DNA of 64,000 nt from Dysgonamonadaceae bacterium (GCA_031254645.1 JAIRUA010000007.1:1-64000); one strand, 5' to 3'; shown: positions 53,692 through 62,911, counted from the first letter of the stretch. The notes: generated by a model not told the origin, from the sequence alone. Translations and numbers: made by a program.

Positions 53692-54990
53692 ATGAAATCG
53701 AAATTTCTCTTTTGGCTATTATTCTTCATCGTTTTCGGATCGCTCATTTTCTTTGGGTTTCAATATTTTGAAACGAATCCTACGACTTTTTTCATCGTCG
53801 AAGGTATAACGCTTTTAGCATTGGTTTTATTTATCATCTTATATCGCAGATTGATAAAGCCTTACAAACTTATTGCCGACAGTATGGAATTACTGAAAGA
53901 GCAAGATTTTTCTACTCGCTTACGCACGATTCCCGACAGCGAAGCGAATCAATTAATTCTCGTTTTCAACAAAATGATGGATAAACTAAAAGACGAACGA
54001 CTACAAGTACGGGAGAAAAACCACTTTCTCGACCTCCTCATAAAAGCCTCACCGCAAGGTGTTATTATTCTCGATTTCGACGAATACATTACCGATATTA
54101 ATCCGTCCGGGCTTCGCTTGTTGAATATTACGGACAAAAACAATGTGTTAGGAAAAAAGATAAAAAATACTTCCATTGCTATTGCCCAATCGCTTTCCGA
54201 ATTGCAATCGGGCGACGATATTATTATTCGTCCTTCGGGCATAACTGCCTATCGCTGTGCACGTTCATCGTTTATCGACAAGGGATTCAATCATCCGTTT
54301 ATCCTTATCGAAGAATTGACTGACGAGCTATTAAAAGCCGAAAAAAAATCCTATGAAGGATTAATTCGCACAATGGCACACGAAGTCAATAACTCCATCG
54401 GAGCCATCGGCTCAACGCTAAATGTGGTTTCCGATATGATTAAAGAAACTGAAAATCAAGACTTCGAAGATGTTCTTCCGGCTATTGATGCATCATTCGA
54501 ACGATGCAGACACTTGGGAAAATTTGTGAGTAATTTTGCAGAAGTAATCAAACTGCCTACGCCACACAAAACCGATGTCGATTTGAATGAGTTAGTAAAA
54601 TCTGTTGAAGCACTGACCGCTATCGAATGCCGAAAACGAAACATAAATCTCGAATTGCAACTTCTCGACGAGAACAAAAGAGTTCGACTCGATGCTATTC
54701 AGTTTGAGCAAGTGTTGGTCAATATCATTAAAAACGCATACGAGGCAATCGAGCAAGATGGCACAATACAACTCACCATTTCTGCTGATCCGCCATCCAT
54801 CGTTGTTCGCAATAACGGACCCGAAATATCGTGTGAAGTCGCTCAAAACCTTTTCGTTCCGTTTTTTTCCACCAAACCTGCGGGACAAGGAATCGGGTTG
54901 GTTATCGTACGTGAAATATTACGAAATCATGATGCGGACTTCAAGTTTTATTCCGAAAAAGGGTGGACGATTTTTGAGATTAGGCTTTGA
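53692..54990 (+). CDS. Sensor histidine kinase partner of the NtrC-type regulator
   Basis: A 432-residue kinase with two N-terminal membrane helices (FLFWLLFFIVFGSLIFFGF and FFIVEGITLLALVLFIILYR) and almost no periplasmic loop, a HAMP-like linker, a PAS domain (about 115-200), HisKA-type motif RTMAHEVNNSIGAIG (His about 225) and HATPase with VLVNIIKNAYEAIE and GQGIGLVIVREIL. The short loop suggests intramembrane sensing, for instance of envelope damage or the exporter's substrate. I start at ATG 53692 rather than GTG 53674. Confidence 0.94.
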   Translation: MKSKFLFWLLFFIVFGSLIFFGFQYFETNPTTFFIVEGITLLALVLFIILYRRLIKPYKLIADSMELLKEQDFSTRLRTIPDSEANQLILVFNKMMDKLKDERLQVREKNHFLDLLIKASPQGVIILDFDEYITDINPSGLRLLNITDKNNVLGKKIKNTSIAIAQSLSELQSGDDIIIRPSGITAYRCARSSFIDKGFNHPFILIEELTDELLKAEKKSYEGLIRTMAHEVNNSIGAIGSTLNVVSDMIKETENQDFEDVLPAIDASFERCRHLGKFVSNFAEVIKLPTPHKTDVDLNELVKSVEALTAIECRKRNINLELQLLDENKRVRLDAIQFEQVLVNIIKNAYEAIEQDGTIQLTISADPPSIVVRNNGPEISCEVAQNLFVPFFSTKPAGQGIGLVIVREILRNHDADFKFYSEKGWTIFEIRL

Positions 54991-55028
54991 TACGTAAAAA
55001 AGGCAGACACACAGATCTGCCCCTACAT

Positions 55029-55829
55029 TTATTCTTCGTTGCGTTCATAATAACGCACCCAATCAACGAACATATACGCAGGTAAATTGTCCGGATTAGT
55101 AGTACTGTGCAAACTCACACCGAATGTCAAATCGAAATCTTGGTCGTTAAACGGAAATTGTCCTTCCATATCGGTTAAAATACGTGGATACATTTTTGTT
55201 CTCAGATCGTTTACGTAAAACACCAAACTATCAGGATATCTTTCCATAACAAAAGTATGATACTTATCCGGATTAACACCTACCAATGTCATTGCCGGCG
55301 GGTTTTCTTGCATCTCTTGTGTATAATCCGACGAAACTGCGTTATAGATAAACAAGTCAGTACCATATCGACTCATTATATTGATAAAGATATTTTCGGT
55401 TTCTTCCGATTTATTGGTGGGAAGAAGCGACATATAATAAATCGCACCCGGCACAGAAATTGTACGCAATCTTGCTTCGATTCGGCTCGTTTTTGCCATT
55501 TTTTTGTGTCTCACTGTGGTAATTCCGCCTGTAATAAACGGTTGTTCTGCATTTTCTATCGGATTGTTCAATCCAAGAAGCACAATGTTTCCCTCATGAA
55601 AGCGAGCGACAGCATCGTTGTTGCTCATAAATCGATCATTGAAATTTTTACCTCGCGGTAGCTTCGACCAAATATTTGTGTCTAAAGATGGTCCATCGAA
55701 ATTGTCTTCCCAAACGAGAGTCCAACCTTTTCTATACTTTTCATCTTCATTCTTGCTGCCTGAACAAGAAATCATTCCGACAATAACCATTACTGCCAAC
55801 AGCAGTATTATGCTCTTTTTCATATACAT
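55029..55829 (-). CDS. GH16-like lipoprotein lacking catalytic residues
   Basis: A 266-residue lipoprotein (lipobox GMISC, Cys about 22). The fold matches glycoside hydrolase family 16: WTLVWEDNFDGPSLDTNIWS (about 36), a middle strand region, and the C-terminal YMFVDWVRYYE. Active GH16 enzymes have E-I-D-I-M-E; the corresponding segment here is F-I-N-I-M-S (148-153), so nucleophile, helper Asp and acid/base are all gone. It is probably a carbohydrate-binding or structural surface protein rather than a hydrolase. It stands alone, with promoter TAAATTTG at 55866-55873. Confidence 0.82.
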   Translation of the reverse strand: MYMKKSIILLLAVMVIVGMISCSGSKNEDEKYRKGWTLVWEDNFDGPSLDTNIWSKLPRGKNFNDRFMSNNDAVARFHEGNIVLLGLNNPIENAEQPFITGGITTVRHKKMAKTSRIEARLRTISVPGAIYYMSLLPTNKSEETENIFINIMSRYGTDLFIYNAVSSDYTQEMQENPPAMTLVGVNPDKYHTFVMERYPDSLVFYVNDLRTKMYPRILTDMEGQFPFNDQDFDLTFGVSLHSTTNPDNLPAYMFVDWVRYYERNEE

Positions 55830-55865
55830 ACAATTTTTTTAGTTCTTTTTTTACGAATCACGGTA

Positions 55866-55873
55866 CAAATTTA
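55866..55873 (-). promoter_or_regulatory. Promoter -7 box of the GH16-like gene
   Basis: TAAATTTG on the minus strand, 36 bp before the start at 55829. Confidence 0.5.
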
Positions 55874-55954
55874 TGCAAAACTTTTCAATTCTCGTTCTTT
55901 TGGATAACAAAAATGCATATACAATAGTCCATTTTGAAATCATCTGAAATCATT

Positions 55955-57187
55955 TTATCCATTCAATGCTTGACAAATATCGTCAAAAAGTTCTTCTGCA
56001 CTTTCCAAGCCTACCGAAAAACGAATTGTTGTATCTTTTACGTCCATTGCCACACGCTGTTCAGGCGTGAAAACGCCATAAATGGTACTCGCAGGATGTA
56101 TGATAAGCGAACGATTATCAAATAAATTGGTAGAACGACGAATCAGTTTTAAATTATTCAAGAAAGTGAAACATCGTTCACGCGATTCGAGGTCGAAAGT
56201 GAGCATCGCACCCGGCAATTCGCCGAACTGTTTCCGGCTGATTTCATAATACGGATTATCCGGTAAGCCGGTATAATTCACACGCTTCACTTCGGGCAAC
56301 GACTGTAGCTTTTCCGCCAATTTCAGACAAGTTCCCGCTTGTCGTTTAAAACGAATGCTGAGTGTTTCCAATCCAAGCGTTTGCATATAAGCCGATTGTG
56401 GTGTCATATAGGCGCCTAGATTTCGTTGCACCTCTTTGCGAAGTTTAAAATTGAAAGCATTTTCCGATTCTGTGGGTACAGATTTCAATTTCGACGAATG
56501 AGCCCAATCAAATGTACCATAGTCAATTATCAATCCGCCAAGACTTGTTGCGCCGCCCGAAATATATTTTGTACTCGCCACAATTTCAATATCAATACCG
56601 AAATCTGCCGCACGAAAAACCGTAAACGGCACTAGCGTAGTATCGGCAACAAACGGAACATTTTTTTTGTGCGCTACATCGCTCAACATTTGCAAATCTA
56701 CCACCTCCATTTGTGGATTGGCAATCACTTCGGCGAATACGGCACAAGTATTTTCGTCGATGCAAGCGGCTGTCTCTTCGGCGTTTGTCAAGTCGCAAAA
56801 ACGAATTTCGATACCGAAAGCCTTCAATGTACTCACAAAAAATGAATAGGTGTTTCCAAACAGCAAACTCGTGGTAACAATATTACTCCCACTCCACGCC
56901 AAAGTGAAGAACGCATTACTAATTGCCGCCATTCCGGAATTGAGAGCCGTTACACCGTGCGCTTTCACAATGTTTTTTACCCGATTTTCAAAATACTCTA
57001 CCGTAGGATTCGAAATACGAGAATAGAAATGTTTGTCTTCTTTTCCAGTGAAAACTTTCTCCATTTCTTCCGCCGTCTCAAATTCATACGCTAATGTATT
57101 GTATATCGGCATTGAGAGCGTGCCATAAGGGTCTGGTTTTGGATAGGGCGTGCTCATTAGTTGCCCTTCGTAGTTGTTTTGTTGCAT
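55955..57187 (-). CDS. PLP-dependent sulfur amino-acid enzyme (Cys/Met metabolism family)
   Basis: A 410-residue member of the cystathionine gamma-synthase family. YSRISNPTVEYFE (about 52) is the family phosphate-binding region, and the PLP lysine is in ASTKYISGGATSLGG (about 207). The sequence most resembles O-acetylhomoserine sulfhydrylase or methionine gamma-lyase-type enzymes; these cannot be told apart here. The start at 57187 is 5 bp after the SPOR gene stop; a start at 57211 would overlap that gene. It is co-transcribed with the SPOR gene. Confidence 0.9.
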   Translation of the reverse strand: MQQNNYEGQLMSTPYPKPDPYGTLSMPIYNTLAYEFETAEEMEKVFTGKEDKHFYSRISNPTVEYFENRVKNIVKAHGVTALNSGMAAISNAFFTLAWSGSNIVTTSLLFGNTYSFFVSTLKAFGIEIRFCDLTNAEETAACIDENTCAVFAEVIANPQMEVVDLQMLSDVAHKKNVPFVADTTLVPFTVFRAADFGIDIEIVASTKYISGGATSLGGLIIDYGTFDWAHSSKLKSVPTESENAFNFKLRKEVQRNLGAYMTPQSAYMQTLGLETLSIRFKRQAGTCLKLAEKLQSLPEVKRVNYTGLPDNPYYEISRKQFGELPGAMLTFDLESRERCFTFLNNLKLIRRSTNLFDNRSLIIHPASTIYGVFTPEQRVAMDVKDTTIRFSVGLESAEELFDDICQALNG

Positions 57188-57192
57188 ATATT

Positions 57193-58146
57193 TTACCTTT
57201 TCAATATCCAAGCGTCGTTATATGCCGGATGTTCTTTATGTATCTTTCTCAATTCAATTTCCGCAGCCGAGCGATCGCTGTACGAAGCGGCGGTTACAAA
57301 AAATCTTCCCGAACGTTCGATTTTTGTGGCTTGGGAAAAATCGCCGTTTGCGGTAAGTAAATCCAGTGTTTTGTTTGCACCTTCAATATAAGAAAATACG
57401 CCAATTACGATATAATATGCCGGTTGATTTTCGACTATTACTTCTTCAGTAATTTGATTATCATGCATTTTTTCGATTTTTTCCGATGCAAATATTATTT
57501 CATCTTCGAGTTGTATATCTTGAACTTCTTCGCTTGTGGGTATTATCACTGCGGTAGTCGTTTTTTCGATAACGGGAAGCATTTGTGCCGCTTGTCGTTT
57601 CACATTTGTATCGCTTACCGGATAAATAAACGTCAAAAGTACAATAGCGACAACGGCAGCCACCCTTGCACCAATGGTGCGCCAACCGATTTTTTCGCTT
57701 TCGCGTTTCATCGGAAGTTTCGGCACAGGCATTTGAATGAGCGGCTTCAGCGATGCTTTCGACAGTCCAAAAAACTCCGGACGAACAAATGTAGCAGGCG
57801 TATATATAAAATGTTCATCGTCTTGCATCGTAAACACACCCAATTTCCCTAATTCCAAGTGGCATTGTTCACGCAATTGTTTTTTCAAAACTTGTACCTC
57901 TTGTTCGATTTTGCGCGTAGCCGTTTCGAATGAGAGCGCGGATGTTTTCATATATAATTGCGCCAGTAAGCCATCATTATGTTTCAAATCGCGATTAAAC
58001 ACCAATTCGCATATCGGTGCATAGAAATCGGAAATTCCTTCGCGATGAGACGACACAACATTGACTACGAAGCCACCCAGATCGGGCACGACCACGCAAT
58101 TATGTTCGTGAAGCAAAAACTCTATATGAGATAACAAGTCGTTCAT
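57193..58146 (-). CDS. HU-like (CCDC81) / SPOR domain membrane protein
   Basis: A 317-residue protein: an N-terminal pair of HU-CCDC81-like domains in the cytoplasm (1-130; LLHEHNCVVVPDLGGFVVN), one membrane helix (VAAVVAIVLLTFIYPV, about 165-182), a periplasmic linker, and a C-terminal SPOR domain (about 245-317; YYIVIGVFSYIEGA). SPOR domains bind denuded glycan at division septa; HU-like domains may touch DNA or proteins, so it could connect division wall and chromosome. Promoter TACCTTTG (58151-58158) lies 4 bp before the ATG. Confidence 0.9.
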   Translation of the reverse strand: MNDLLSHIEFLLHEHNCVVVPDLGGFVVNVVSSHREGISDFYAPICELVFNRDLKHNDGLLAQLYMKTSALSFETATRKIEQEVQVLKKQLREQCHLELGKLGVFTMQDDEHFIYTPATFVRPEFFGLSKASLKPLIQMPVPKLPMKRESEKIGWRTIGARVAAVVAIVLLTFIYPVSDTNVKRQAAQMLPVIEKTTTAVIIPTSEEVQDIQLEDEIIFASEKIEKMHDNQITEEVIVENQPAYYIVIGVFSYIEGANKTLDLLTANGDFSQATKIERSGRFFVTAASYSDRSAAEIELRKIHKEHPAYNDAWILKR

Positions 58147-58150
58147 ACGG

Positions 58151-58158
58151 CAAAGGTA
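58151..58158 (-). promoter_or_regulatory. Promoter -7 box of the SPOR gene (leaderless)
   Basis: TACCTTTG, then CCGT, then the ATG at 58146. Transcription would start at the start codon. Confidence 0.65.
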
Positions 58159-58198
58159 AAAACTAATGTGCTAATGTGCAAATAAAAAATGTGCTAAT

Positions 58199-58762
58199 TT
58201 ATCCGCCTGTAATTTTTCTCGAATTACGATTCGCAAAATCTTTCCAGTCTTTATATTTTGTGGCGCCTGTGTTCACATTTGATTGATAAAAATGGCATAA
58301 TGCTGCAGCCAATCCATCGGAAGCATCAAGTTGCGGCAGCATATTCTCATCGGAAATATACAATATTTTTTGCAACATATAGGCAACTTGCTCTTTCGAA
58401 GCGCGTCCGTTTCCTGTAATCGCCATTTTTATTTTCAGCGGCGCATATTCTACAATGGGAATGTCGCGCGAAATTGCCGCCGCCATCGCCACACCCTGCG
58501 CCCTACCGAGTTTGAGCATACTTTGTACGTTTTTCCCGAAAAAAGGTGCTTCAATAGCTACTTCATCGGGCAAAAATTCGTCGATAAGACCAATAATACG
58601 AGCGTAAATTTTTGCCAATTTCAAGTAATGGTCGTCGTATTTTGCGAGTTGCATAATGCCCATTGCCAAAAGTGACGGTTTGTTGTCGAGTACTCGCAGA
58701 ATACCATATCCCATTACTTGTGTGCCGGGGTCAATACCCATTATAATGCGTTCTTTTTGCAT
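58199..58762 (-). CDS. ruvC: Holliday-junction resolvase
   Basis: A 187-residue resolvase with catalytic acids in [12 protein letters not shown] (Asp about 10), IEAPFFGKN (Glu about 70) and [12 protein letters not shown] (Asp about 145-148). It cuts Holliday junctions with RuvAB during recombination. It lies after the DUF4286 gene, an arrangement I know from other Bacteroidetes, with a TTTAA-word palindrome between them. Confidence 0.95.
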   Translation of the reverse strand: MQKERIIMGIDPGTQVMGYGILRVLDNKPSLLAMGIMQLAKYDDHYLKLAKIYARIIGLIDEFLPDEVAIEAPFFGKNVQSMLKLGRAQGVAMAAAISRDIPIVEYAPLKIKMAITGNGRASKEQVAYMLQKILYISDENMLPQLDASDGLAAALCHFYQSNVNTGATKYKDWKDFANRNSRKITGG

Positions 58763-58769
58763 TTTCGTT

Positions 58770-58853
58770 GTTTAAGGTTTAATGGTTTAAAGTTCAAGGC
58801 AAACGAGCTTGAAACCTTAAATTCTTAAATCTTTAAATTTTAAACCCTTAAAT
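58770..58853. repeat. Intergenic palindrome of TTTAAGGTTTAA words
   Basis: GTTTAAGGTTTAATGGTTTAA and CCTTAAATTCTTAAATC/TTTTAAACCC arms between the DUF4286 gene and ruvC. Related to 47978-48055. Confidence 0.75.
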
Positions 58854-59150
58854 CGTTTGCATTACCGTAGCAAATCCCACAATTTTTTCTTTGAATTTCT
58901 CTATCAATGGGGTAGTAACAGCAGCACTTTCCGTCTTATTCCATTGTTCTAGTTTATCAAGAGTATCTGTTGTGAATTCGAGGGCATACGAAAACCCCTT
59001 ATCTTCGTGTTCGCCATAAATGCGCGAAAAACGAGGCGTAGCGAGTAGTCCGTTTTTTATTGTTTGCGGAATAAAATATTGTTGAATGTATTCGACAAAT
59101 TCTTGTTGAATACTTTCTTCGATGTGGAAAGTAGTGTTATAAATAATCAT
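58848..59150 (-). CDS. DUF4286 family protein
   Basis: A 100-residue soluble protein (MIIYNTTFHIEESIQQEFVEYIQ; LEFTTDTLDKLEQWNKT) of the DUF4286 family, a small ferredoxin-like fold typical of Bacteroidetes. The function is unknown. It is next to ruvC on the same strand, in what seems a conserved neighbourhood. Confidence 0.85.
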   Translation of the reverse strand: MIIYNTTFHIEESIQQEFVEYIQQYFIPQTIKNGLLATPRFSRIYGEHEDKGFSYALEFTTDTLDKLEQWNKTESAAVTTPLIEKFKEKIVGFATVMQTI

Positions 59151-59251
59151 ACTTCAATTTTATTATTATTTTGAGTACAAATATACGAAAAAAGACACAG
59201 CTTTTGGCTGTGCCTTTGTAAAATCTATTTTTTCCTCAGAAAAAAATAAGT

Positions 59252-60790
59252 TTATATCAAAAATAGCGCATACACAATGCCAGCTATTCCCGCACCAACG
59301 AGAATATACACCGGAAGCTTCGGCATCTCACCTCCTTTATCCATTGCCCTACCAAACAAGAAGAATACAAACGGGTGCACTAGAAACGGCATTGCGAAAA
59401 TAAACGGAAGCAATTCCGCTACTTCAGCACCAAACATCCCGCCTTGTGTGGCAGCGAACAAACCAAAGTGGGAAAGTGATGAAGTGGCACTTACAGCAAC
59501 ATTGTTGAGTGGCATTCCGAAAAGACTCAATAATACAAAGCTGCCAAATATCGCAGCAAGTTGCCAACCGAGCGAAAACTTCATTAACCCTGTGATTTCT
59601 TTATTGTCGTTCCCCTTCGCATTTTTAAGCGTTCTTAAAGACCAAGCTGTCAGTAAAATTCCGGCTACAAGCACAATTAGTGCAGGAATCATCGTTAAGT
59701 GTCCCCTTTCCGCACTAACAGCTAAAATCGAAAACACGAAAATATGTGCTGTAAAAGGTACGTTAATCATAATAGGAGCTCTCACTGCTGCTGCTTTACC
59801 AAGATCGCCTGCGGTACAAGCACCTGTCAAACCGGCGTGCGATAAACCTCCGGCGAGTCCGGGTGCCAAATTACGAACATTCGCCGTTTTGGCAAAAAGC
59901 ATCAACAATGCGATACCGCCAAACATCCATAGGATTTGACCAAAAAATCCGAATGCTAACACTGAATTCATTCCCGAAATAGAGAATGCCTCTGTCATTC
60001 GAGAGCCTCCAATGATAAAGTTTCCGGCAAGCACAATAGGTAATCCGGCAAATAATAATGACTTAATCGTTGGACCAAAGCTCCATTTATAGAAAAATGC
60101 ACCCAAAGTACAAGTAACTAACATCGCAAAGAAAATCTGTGGCAATGCGATAATCGGACGAATCCATTCAGCGATATGAAAAGTGAGCATCAATACAAGA
60201 ATAATGATAGACATTTCCAAAACACCTTTTTGAATGTAGAGTCTTTTGTTTTTGAATTTGGCTTTGTAGTCGATAAGAATAATGGCACAAACCAAACCGA
60301 TGTAAGCGTACAACGGATAGTATTTTGTTAAACTGGTGCCTTCTGCACCCAATAATAATTTATATGCGGTTTCGATACCTACAAGCAGAAAGAATGTACG
60401 CGCAATATAAACAAGTTGCGTCCTGTTTGTTCCTACACAAACTTCTTCATCGGAAGGAAGTACAAACTCATCGGGATCAAGCTTGATTTTGTTAAATACT
60501 TTTCGCAACTCTTGCCCACCGACAAAAAACGAGGCTATCAGCGGGATAATGGTAGTTTTACTGAGAATATCTATCATCTGAAACTCAGGTAATCCGGGTG
60601 TAGAAACACCACTCAACACCATTATAAGACCCATAGCCAATCCAAAAACGACGATAAGCAATATCGGCGAATAACGGGTACCGGCAACTGCTGTGCGTGC
60701 AACCAGCACTAAGGGAACTAATAAGAAAATAGACAACCAAAACTGATTAAATATCTGCATTTTAGCCACTTGCATTGAAATTTCTTCCAT
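59252..60790 (-). CDS. Multi-pass membrane protein, transporter-like
   Basis: A 512-residue protein with about 13-14 hydrophobic helices. It has conserved-looking glycine-rich helices (GLAGGLSHAGLTGACTAGDLGKAAAVRAPIMIN) and a hydrophilic insertion near 115-135 (KIKLDPDEFVLPSDEEVC). I do not recognise a family; length and helix number fit a secondary transporter such as a Na+/carboxylate type. It stands alone. Confidence 0.75.
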   Translation of the reverse strand: MEEISMQVAKMQIFNQFWLSIFLLVPLVLVARTAVAGTRYSPILLIVVFGLAMGLIMVLSGVSTPGLPEFQMIDILSKTTIIPLIASFFVGGQELRKVFNKIKLDPDEFVLPSDEEVCVGTNRTQLVYIARTFFLLVGIETAYKLLLGAEGTSLTKYYPLYAYIGLVCAIILIDYKAKFKNKRLYIQKGVLEMSIIILVLMLTFHIAEWIRPIIALPQIFFAMLVTCTLGAFFYKWSFGPTIKSLLFAGLPIVLAGNFIIGGSRMTEAFSISGMNSVLAFGFFGQILWMFGGIALLMLFAKTANVRNLAPGLAGGLSHAGLTGACTAGDLGKAAAVRAPIMINVPFTAHIFVFSILAVSAERGHLTMIPALIVLVAGILLTAWSLRTLKNAKGNDNKEITGLMKFSLGWQLAAIFGSFVLLSLFGMPLNNVAVSATSSLSHFGLFAATQGGMFGAEVAELLPFIFAMPFLVHPFVFFLFGRAMDKGGEMPKLPVYILVGAGIAGIVYALFLI

Positions 60791-60914
60791 ATACTTTTTT
60801 TATGATTTTTTTTAGCGGCGTAAAGGTACAAAAAAAGTGCCAATAGACAAAATTATAAAGAATTCTTTTAACACTGTAACTACGACTTCGAAATGTTAAA
60901 AATGGGAATAAGAA

Positions 60915-60945
60915 TTGAAACAACAAAATAATCTGCTTACATTTG
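60915..60945 (+). promoter_or_regulatory. Promoter of the CYTH gene
   Basis: TTG (60915-60917) - 20 bp - TACATTTG (60938-60945), a good -33/-7 match. Confidence 0.6.
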
Positions 60946-61001
60946 TGTTCACAAACTTGCAATTGTGCAAAAAGAGTGCGATAAAAGCTTATAAATAAAC
61001 A

Positions 61002-61466
61002 ATGCACGAAATCGAAAGAAAATTTTTAGTAAACGGCGAATTCAAAAATTTAGCCATCGAATCTATACGCATTGTACAGGGATATCTGTCGTCAACACCT
61101 GAGCGCACTATTCGCGTACGCATCAAAGGCGAAAAAGGATTCCTCACTATCAAAGGCATCAGTAATGCAAGCGGCACAACGCGCTTCGAATGGGAAAAAG
61201 AGATTCCGATTGCAGAAGCAAAGGCGCTGCTTAATATTTGCGAGTCGGGCGTTATCGACAAAACGCGCTATTTGGTAGAAGCAGACCCTTACATTTACGA
61301 AGTAGATGAGTTTTACGGTGAAAACGAAGGTTTAACAATAGCGGAAATCGAATTGCCGAACGAAGACGCAGTTTTCACGAAGCCAGAATGGTTGGGCGAA
61401 GAAGTAACGGGCAATGTGCGCTATTACAATTCGATGTTGATGAAAATGCCTTATTCGAAATGGTAA
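61002..61466 (+). CDS. CYTH domain protein (triphosphate tunnel metalloenzyme)
   Basis: A 154-residue protein of the CYTH family. HEIERKFLV at the N-terminus is the ExExK signature, followed by basic tunnel residues (RIRVRIKGEKGFLTIKG-type) and acidic Mg ligands (EVDEF; IAEIELP). Family members hydrolyse tripolyphosphate, thiamine triphosphate or similar, or cyclise ATP. Small bacterial ones are mostly triphosphatases; the substrate is not known here. The DUF4010 gene follows on the same strand. Confidence 0.92.
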   Translation: MHEIERKFLVNGEFKNLAIESIRIVQGYLSSTPERTIRVRIKGEKGFLTIKGISNASGTTRFEWEKEIPIAEAKALLNICESGVIDKTRYLVEADPYIYEVDEFYGENEGLTIAEIELPNEDAVFTKPEWLGEEVTGNVRYYNSMLMKMPYSKW

Positions 61467-61569
61467 TTTAAAAATTCAAAGATTCAAGAGTTCAAACATT
61501 GTAAGATCCCTAGGCGTACATCTTTGAACTTTTGAATCTTTAAGTCTTTGAACTTTTTAAACGTTTGAA
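61467..61569. repeat. Intergenic palindrome of TTCAAAGATTCAA words
   Basis: TTTAAAAATTCAAAGATTC and complementary TTTGAACTTTTGAATCTTTAA words face each other around GATCCCTAGGCG. Same word family as 43008-43095 and 50605-50641. Confidence 0.75.
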
Positions 61570-61578
61570 TTAAATTTT

Positions 61579-62862
61579 ATGGAACAATTTTTATATATTC
61601 CTGAAAGCTACATCCAGTTTTTTATGGTAGTGCTCTACTCCTTAGTAATAGGGCTTTCACAGCGAAAATTGAGAATGAAAAGTGAAGAAAAAGAACCTTT
61701 CTTCGGCTCCGACCGTACTTTTACACTGATCGGGATACTTGCCTATATTCTTTATGTGATTGACCCCGATACGAAAGTTTTTTGGGGAATCGGCGGTTTA
61801 ACGTTGGTATTTTTACTGGGAATCAACTATTGTTTTAAGCTATACCATTTGCAGCGTTACGGCATCACCACCATTATCACGGCGTTTATCACTTATTGCA
61901 CGCCGGCATTAATCATCACACAAACTTTCGAATTTAGTCTTTTGGTGTTGGTTATCGTGCTGCTACTCACCGAAATGAAAGAAACATTCATTTCGTTTGC
62001 CAAACGAATGAACAACGATGAGTTTCTTACCTTGGCGAAATTTCTCATCATTGCCGGTATTATTTTGCCGATTCTCTCCAATGAACGTTTCGTTGAAAAT
62101 ATCGATTTGACACCGCGCAAGATATGGCTCACTACGGTCATTATTTCCGGTATGTCGTATGTGAGTTATTTGATGCAAAAATTTGTCTTTCGCCATTCGG
62201 GTTTGCTCGTTGCCGGCATCTTCGGGGGATTATACAGTAGTACGGCAACAACGGTTGTACTGGCACGAAAAAGTGTGAAAGCGCCCGATTATTTGCAAAA
62301 TCGCTATAGCGGAGCTATTGTAATGGCTACCGGAATGATGTTTTTACGCTTGGCGATTTTGTTGTTTATTTTCAATATTCCGTTGTTTTATCAAATGTGG
62401 CATTATTTTTTCATTCTGTTTGTCCTGTCAATGGGTATTGGTTTAGGTATTTATTATTATAAATCGCCCACGCATGAACAGTTGAGAAAATTCAATACCG
62501 CCACGGAAGATAAAAATCCGTTAGAATTTAAGGTCGCATTAATTTTTGCTGCATTATTTGTATTCTTCACGGTTGCAACCACTTATACCATTCAAGAATT
62601 TGGCGAACAGGGGTTAAAAGTGTTAGCACTTCTTGTCGGAATTACTGATATCACGCCTTTTGTGATTGGTCTGTTTCAGGGAAGTTATGATATCACGGCT
62701 GCTGCAGTTATTTCGGCTACATTCTTGGTGTTGTTGAGCAGTAATGTGCTGAAATTAGTGTACGGCTTAATGGCTGGCTCTAAACGGATTTACAAAATGT
62801 TGATTGTCGGTTTTTCGGGCATTTGTGTGGCTACATTGATAGCATTGTTGATTGTGATGTAA
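61579..62862 (+). CDS. MgtC/DUF4010-type membrane protein
   Basis: A 427-residue integral membrane protein with about 12 helices. The N-terminal part resembles MgtC/SapB (LVIGLSQRKLR...RTFTLIGILAYI), and the C-terminal part is DUF4010 with GGLYSSTATTVVLARKS (about 215) and DITPFVIGLFQG. The family is widespread and its transport role is unproven. It follows the CYTH gene. Confidence 0.88.
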   Translation: MEQFLYIPESYIQFFMVVLYSLVIGLSQRKLRMKSEEKEPFFGSDRTFTLIGILAYILYVIDPDTKVFWGIGGLTLVFLLGINYCFKLYHLQRYGITTIITAFITYCTPALIITQTFEFSLLVLVIVLLLTEMKETFISFAKRMNNDEFLTLAKFLIIAGIILPILSNERFVENIDLTPRKIWLTTVIISGMSYVSYLMQKFVFRHSGLLVAGIFGGLYSSTATTVVLARKSVKAPDYLQNRYSGAIVMATGMMFLRLAILLFIFNIPLFYQMWHYFFILFVLSMGIGLGIYYYKSPTHEQLRKFNTATEDKNPLEFKVALIFAALFVFFTVATTYTIQEFGEQGLKVLALLVGITDITPFVIGLFQGSYDITAAAVISATFLVLLSSNVLKLVYGLMAGSKRIYKMLIVGFSGICVATLIALLIVM

Positions 62863-62879
62863 TGTTTCTCATTAGCACA

Positions 62880-62911
62880 TTTGCATATTAGCAAATTATA
62901 CATTACCTTTG
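62880..62911 (+). promoter_or_regulatory. Promoter of tRNA-Ala
   Basis: TTTG (62880-62883) - 20 bp - TACCTTTG (62904-62911), a full match to the Bacteroidetes consensus, 17 bp before the tRNA. Confidence 0.8.

Noticed and set aside
55955-57211. Longer start of the PLP enzyme at 57211
   Set aside because: It would overlap the SPOR gene; the ATG at 57187 follows that gene's stop by 5 bp.
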